Source of the DNA: Bacteroidales bacterium
GTDB lineage: Bacteria > Bacteroidota > Bacteroidia > Bacteroidales > F082
Direction of reading: 5' to 3'
NCBI GenBank assembly: GCA_030683155.1
Contig: JAUXMV010000023.1
Span: 41,994 to 105,993 of the forward strand
DNA: 64,000 nt
In this document: positions 60,162-64,000 of the stretch, piece by piece
Layout: each line of letters opens with the position of its first letter
Numbering within the stretch: position 1 is the first letter of the stretch
Position numbers and translations under genes: made by a program
Notes under the pieces: generated by a model
What the model was told of the DNA's origin: nothing
Seen by the model: only the letters and a program-made list of their open reading frames with translations
Databases searched by the model: none

Positions 60162-60356
60162 TTAATTCTCGGCTTGTTGACGAAGTTGCTGAACGTAAAT
60201 AGCCTTGAGTCTTTGTTCGCGATTGATTACAGAAGGTTTTGTGAACTTCTGACGAACACGGAGTTCTTTAATAACGCCCGTTTTTTCAAACTTTCTTTTG
60301 TACTTTTTCAAGGCACGGTCGATGCTCTCGCCTTCTTTTACAGGAATGATGATCAT
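60162..60356 (-). CDS. rpsU: 30S ribosomal protein S21
   Basis: MIIIPVKEGESIDRALKKYKRKFEKTGVIKELRVRQKFTKPSVINREQRLKAIYVQQLRQ. Confidence 0.97.
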   Translation of the reverse strand: MIIIPVKEGESIDRALKKYKRKFEKTGVIKELRVRQKFTKPSVINREQRLKAIYVQQLRQQAEN

Positions 60357-60414
60357 GTTAAATACACTCTCTTTCTTTAGATGATTATTAAACTACCAAT
60401 TAACTTTAAGGCCG

Positions 60415-60445
60415 CAAAATTAGTAAAAGGTTTTAATTATTCAAA
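60415..60445 (-). promoter_or_regulatory. rpsU promoter, TTTG-N19-TAATTTTG on minus strand
   Basis: Plus-strand CAAAATTA 60415-60422 and CAAA 60442-60445. Confidence 0.65.
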
Positions 60446-60487
60446 AATAATTTGCAAAAAATTGAATTTCAAGTAAAAAAGCTGTAA

Positions 60488-62728
60488 TTATTTTAGGAGC
60501 GAACGTTCAAGAAAATCTGTCATCATTTCATAAAGATGCATTCTGGTGTTGCCTCCATGAATTCCATGATTTCGATTTGGGTAGATCATCAATTCAAAAT
60601 GCTTATCTGCGTCTACCAATGCATTAATCATTTCCATTGTGTTCTGGTAGTGTACGTTATCATCTCCGCTTCCATGAATCAATAAATAGTTCCCTTTTAG
60701 CTTATCCACATGATTTATTGGAGAGTTTTGATCGTAACCTTCATTGTTTTCTTCCGGTTTTTGCATATACCGCTCAGTATAGATGTTGTCGTAATACCGC
60801 CAGTTTGTGACTGGAGCAACGGCAATGGCTGCGCTGTAATCTTCAGCTCCTTTTGTGATAGCAAGGCTTGACATATATCCGCCATAACTCCATCCAAATA
60901 CTCCTATCTTATTTTCGTCAACATATTTCAAAGATGCAAGGTAGCGTGCTGTAGTTATTAAATCTTCCGTTTCATATTTACCCAATTCTTTATAGGTCAT
61001 TTTTTTAAAAAGTTCACCCCTTGATCCCGTTCCACGATTATCAACGGAAACTATGATTATTCCTTTTTGGGCGAGCATCTGAAACCAAAGATGATTTGCT
61101 CCGCCCCAGGAGTTGTTAACGGTTTGTGATCCCGGACCTCCATAAACATACACAAGTACCGGATATTTTTTTGAAGGATCGAAATCAGGTGGAAGTAGTT
61201 GCCAGCAATTTAAGGAAATTTGCTTCCCATCAGGCAATGTGATTTCCGGATCATTTATTGTAAAAAAAGAAAATTTCCCAAATTGATAGTCAGCCATTTT
61301 TTCTTTTAATCTGGCGTTATCCTTCAAAATCCTTAATTCTTTTCCTCTGCTGTTATTGACCGTTATATAATAAGGTGTATTTATATTCGAATTTGTGTTG
61401 ATAAAAAAACTGTAATCACTGCTGAAAGTAGCACTATTTTGACCCGACAGTATGCTTATTTTTTCAGTTTTTCCTTTTAAGTCAACAGTATATATATTTC
61501 TTTCCAAAGGAGAATCTTGGGCGCTTTGAAAATATACTTTTTTGTATTTCGGGCTGAAACCATATAATTGGGTGACGTCCCAATTTCCTCTTGTGAGTTG
61601 TTTTACCAATTTTCCTTGAAGGTCGTATAAATATAAATGATTATAGCCGTCTTTTTCACTGCTGATAATGAAGTGTTTGCCATCAGGTAAAAAAGTCAGA
61701 TTGTCAGTAATGTCAATGTAATAGGGGCTTTTCTCTTCATAGATAAGTTTTGTATCGCCTAGATTGGCGTCAGCAAATAGAATTTCAAAATGATTTTGAT
61801 GACGGTTTAATCTTTGGATGGATAATATGTTTGGGTTTTGTGTCCAGGAAATTCGTGGTAAATAAATGTCGGACTCTTCTCCAACATTCATTTTTAAAGT
61901 TTTATCCAAATTAGAATCCCAAATATGAATACTAACGATTGAGTTGTCTTCTCCGGCTTTTGGGTATTTATACTTGTACTGTTCTGGATAAAGTCCATTG
62001 TAATATGTCATCTGAAACTCTTTAACAGCTGATTCATCAAAACGATAAAAAGCAATTTTCTTACTATCGCCCGACCAGAAAAAGGCTTGTGTGAAACCAA
62101 ATTCTTCTTCATAAACCCAATCTGTTGTTCCATTGATGATCTCATTCGTCTTTCCATCAAAGGTGATTTGTTTTTCAGTCTGATTAATTAAATCTCTGAT
62201 AAAAATATTATTTTCTCTTGCGAATGCAACTTGTGTTCCATCAGGTGAAAAAGTGGCAAGTTGTTGTTTCCCGTTTTCAGAAAGTGGCTCAAGTTTTTTT
62301 GATTTCAGATCATAAACATAAAAAAATGAACGTGTAGAGTGTCTGTAAATTGACTCTGTTTCTGTCGGAATCAACACTTTTGACTCGTCATGATTAAAAA
62401 TATAGGAACGCAATGAGATAGATTTTTCAGTGTTCTCAAGTGCTAAATCCTTGGCTTCAATAAGTTTACTAACAAGATCTCCGGATTCAAAACTGTAGAC
62501 ATTCAAGCCGCCATCTTCAATAACAGAATAAGTTTTTCCATCTTGAAGGGGATTCATTCCATGCACTAGCTCTGGGCTGAATGTCCGACTTGCCCAGATG
62601 TCTTTAAGTTCGATTTTCTTTGTCTGAGATTGAACTGCGAACTGCTGTATGATTAACGCTGTAATCATAAAAATCTTTAGCAAAATTGAATTTTTATTCA
62701 TAAAAGAGTGATTTGAAAATTTCTTCAA
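60488..62728 (-). CDS. Secreted S9-family prolyl oligopeptidase (dipeptidyl peptidase IV-like)
   Basis: DPSKKYPVLVYVYGGPGSQTVNNSWGG, GRGTGSRG-like VDNRGTGSRGELF, GVFGWSYGGYMSSLAITKG, HGSGDDNVHYQNTMEMI, NRNHGIHGGNTRMHLYEMMTDFL; signal peptide. Confidence 0.95.
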   Translation of the reverse strand: MKKFSNHSFMNKNSILLKIFMITALIIQQFAVQSQTKKIELKDIWASRTFSPELVHGMNPLQDGKTYSVIEDGGLNVYSFESGDLVSKLIEAKDLALENTEKSISLRSYIFNHDESKVLIPTETESIYRHSTRSFFYVYDLKSKKLEPLSENGKQQLATFSPDGTQVAFARENNIFIRDLINQTEKQITFDGKTNEIINGTTDWVYEEEFGFTQAFFWSGDSKKIAFYRFDESAVKEFQMTYYNGLYPEQYKYKYPKAGEDNSIVSIHIWDSNLDKTLKMNVGEESDIYLPRISWTQNPNILSIQRLNRHQNHFEILFADANLGDTKLIYEEKSPYYIDITDNLTFLPDGKHFIISSEKDGYNHLYLYDLQGKLVKQLTRGNWDVTQLYGFSPKYKKVYFQSAQDSPLERNIYTVDLKGKTEKISILSGQNSATFSSDYSFFINTNSNINTPYYITVNNSRGKELRILKDNARLKEKMADYQFGKFSFFTINDPEITLPDGKQISLNCWQLLPPDFDPSKKYPVLVYVYGGPGSQTVNNSWGGANHLWFQMLAQKGIIIVSVDNRGTGSRGELFKKMTYKELGKYETEDLITTARYLASLKYVDENKIGVFGWSYGGYMSSLAITKGAEDYSAAIAVAPVTNWRYYDNIYTERYMQKPEENNEGYDQNSPINHVDKLKGNYLLIHGSGDDNVHYQNTMEMINALVDADKHFELMIYPNRNHGIHGGNTRMHLYEMMTDFLERSLLK

Positions 62729-62758
62729 AAATAAGGAATTGTTGCCGAATAAAAATGC

Positions 62759-62789
62759 TTGTGCATTTCAGTATAGTTTGTTATTTTTG
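62759..62789 (+). promoter_or_regulatory. Promoter for tRNA-Val, TTG-N20-TATTTTTG
   Basis: TTG 62759-62761, TATTTTTG 62782-62789; tRNA begins 17 nt downstream. Confidence 0.65.
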
Positions 62790-62806
62790 CAGTCCTTTTT
62801 CAAAAG

Positions 62807-62881
62807 GGGCATTTAACTCAGTTGGTTTAGAGTGTCACCTTGACAGGGTGGAAGTCACTGGTTCGAGTCCAGTAATGCCCA
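62807..62881 (+). tRNA. tRNA-Val (anticodon GAC)
   Basis: 75 nt, acceptor GGGCATT/AATGCCC, loop TTGACAG, GGTTCGAGTCC T-arm. Confidence 0.95.
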
Positions 62882-62885
62882 CGAG

Positions 62886-62914
62886 AACACGTCTTCAACA
62901 AGACGTGTTTTTTC
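62886..62914 (+). terminator. Intrinsic terminator of tRNA-Val
   Basis: AACACGTCTT-CAAC-AAGACGTGTT followed by TTTTC. Confidence 0.9.
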
Positions 62915-63042
62915 ATTTATACTTGTTTTTCAGTAGTTTAACTTTTTTATTGCATACTTTTTGTTTCACCATTTTAAAAAAAACATAACATTTTTGTGAA
63001 ACATTACCGGAAACACTAAAAATGATTTCTTAAGTCTGGAGC

Positions 63043-63819
63043 CTACTTTTTCGAAACCATAGGATATTTTCGTTGTTTGAAGATTTTATAGGAAATACCT
63101 ATGGTTGTAAAATTATAGAAATCATATGGCGATGAGTCGTTGGTGCTCCCTACCGAATCAAGTTTATCTGAATCCATCCATCTGTTGGCGGTTTCAAATT
63201 TAACACTCCAATGATCATCGATTTTGTAGCTCAGACCAACTCCACCAATAGCAATTCCCTCAATAACAAATCCCCATAGACCTCCACCCTGACCAAATCC
63301 TCTTTGTGCGATTATTTCATTGTCAGAAATATTGTATAGTTTGGAATTATAATATGAAAGACCTATTCCGAGTAAAATGGTTGGATGCCATTTATGATCT
63401 GTGCGATAAGGGACGAATAAGGCTACTGGATTTATTGCAATACCTGAATTCATTTCGAATAATTTGGCTTCAAAATATCGGTTTGATGTAGGTCGGGAGC
63501 CTGAAATACTTGCGTAGGCTATTTGTCCACGGAAGCTCAGAATCGGAGAAAATTCCCATTCAAGGTTCATTTGTCCTGACAATCTCCATTCGTTATGCGG
63601 TTTCTGAGAAGGAAAAATCACATTCTTTTTAACATCTGTAAACGAGATAGAAGGCCCTGCACCAATTGTTATTACTAAACCGGGATCATAGTAATACATT
63701 CGGTGAATAATACTTTGAGCTTTTAAATTTACACCAAATGAAAAGAATAAAAACAAAAAAGTGGTGCAGATTATAAAATGACTGAAGTTCAAAAAAAATA
63801 TCCTGAATTTTATTTTCAT
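63043..63819 (-). CDS. Outer-membrane beta-barrel / porin-family protein
   Basis: Signal peptide then alternating strands (GLVITIGAGPSISF, WGFVIEGIAIGGVGLSYKIDDHWSVKFETANRWMDSD, FTTIGISYKIFKQRKY). Confidence 0.7.
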   Translation of the reverse strand: MKIKFRIFFLNFSHFIICTTFLFLFFSFGVNLKAQSIIHRMYYYDPGLVITIGAGPSISFTDVKKNVIFPSQKPHNEWRLSGQMNLEWEFSPILSFRGQIAYASISGSRPTSNRYFEAKLFEMNSGIAINPVALFVPYRTDHKWHPTILLGIGLSYYNSKLYNISDNEIIAQRGFGQGGGLWGFVIEGIAIGGVGLSYKIDDHWSVKFETANRWMDSDKLDSVGSTNDSSPYDFYNFTTIGISYKIFKQRKYPMVSKK

Positions 63820-64000
63820 CCTGTTTTAGAAAAATGCCCTGATCCTGTAACGGGAATTTCTCAGCAATTCCGCATAAAAAAAGGACTATAGCTAACCCCT
63901 TGTAAATGATTAAGCTAAAATATTTTGGATAGAATATTTTTCGCACTAATTTTGTCACAGGTAAACAAGCGATTCGAAGCACGTCAACAATTTGTATAAA

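Noticed and set aside
62713-62988. 91-aa plus-strand ORF containing SVGLECHLDRVEVTGSSPVMPT
   Set aside because: Spurious translation of tRNA-Val.
1-64000. CRISPR arrays, IS elements, prophage, toxin-antitoxin or restriction systems
   Set aside because: No regularly spaced repeats, transposases, phage genes, methyltransferases or effector-like gene clusters were seen.

Overview
The window is a gene-dense, low-GC chromosomal segment that looks like Bacteroidota (Bacteroidales-like). The evidence is a T9SS C-terminal sorting domain, DUF4295 next to L33, DUF3467 next to rpoC, and several exact TTTG-N19-TAnnTTTG promoters. About 55 protein genes are supportable, nearly all housekeeping: folA/thyA/nucleoside transporter, a membrane pyrophosphatase, aroE/DUF368, glmM, recR, hutI/ftcD, rpmG-DUF4295-ftsY-rimO, a KamA-like radical SAM protein, pruA, dgt, tsaD/tamB, an AddA/UvrD-like helicase-nuclease, and the locus tRNA(Thr-Tyr-Gly-Thr)-tuf-tRNA-Trp-secE-nusG-rplKAJL-rpoBC, followed by hpf-xerC-rpsU, a DPP-IV-like peptidase and tRNA-Val. 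I count six tRNAs and no rRNA, CRISPR array, IS element, prophage or recognisable defence island. The most interesting signals are non-coding: (1) strong 14-bp/6-nt-loop hairpins at both the rplL-rpoB and rpoB-rpoC junctions; (2) a candidate sigma-54-type promoter followed about 90 nt later by a 13-14 bp hairpin in an otherwise empty intergenic region (possible sRNA); (3) a 17-bp inverted repeat carrying divergent -7 elements between recR and a YwqK-like gene; (4) a promoter whose -7 element overlaps a terminator stem ahead of the tRNA array; (5) an 18-bp perfect palindrome just downstream of a consensus promoter in the long hppA leader; and (6) a tamB gene whose membrane anchor lies upstream of any canonical in-frame start codon. 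I found no clear-cut undescribed multi-gene system. No database search was run; family assignments come from recognising the translated sequences.
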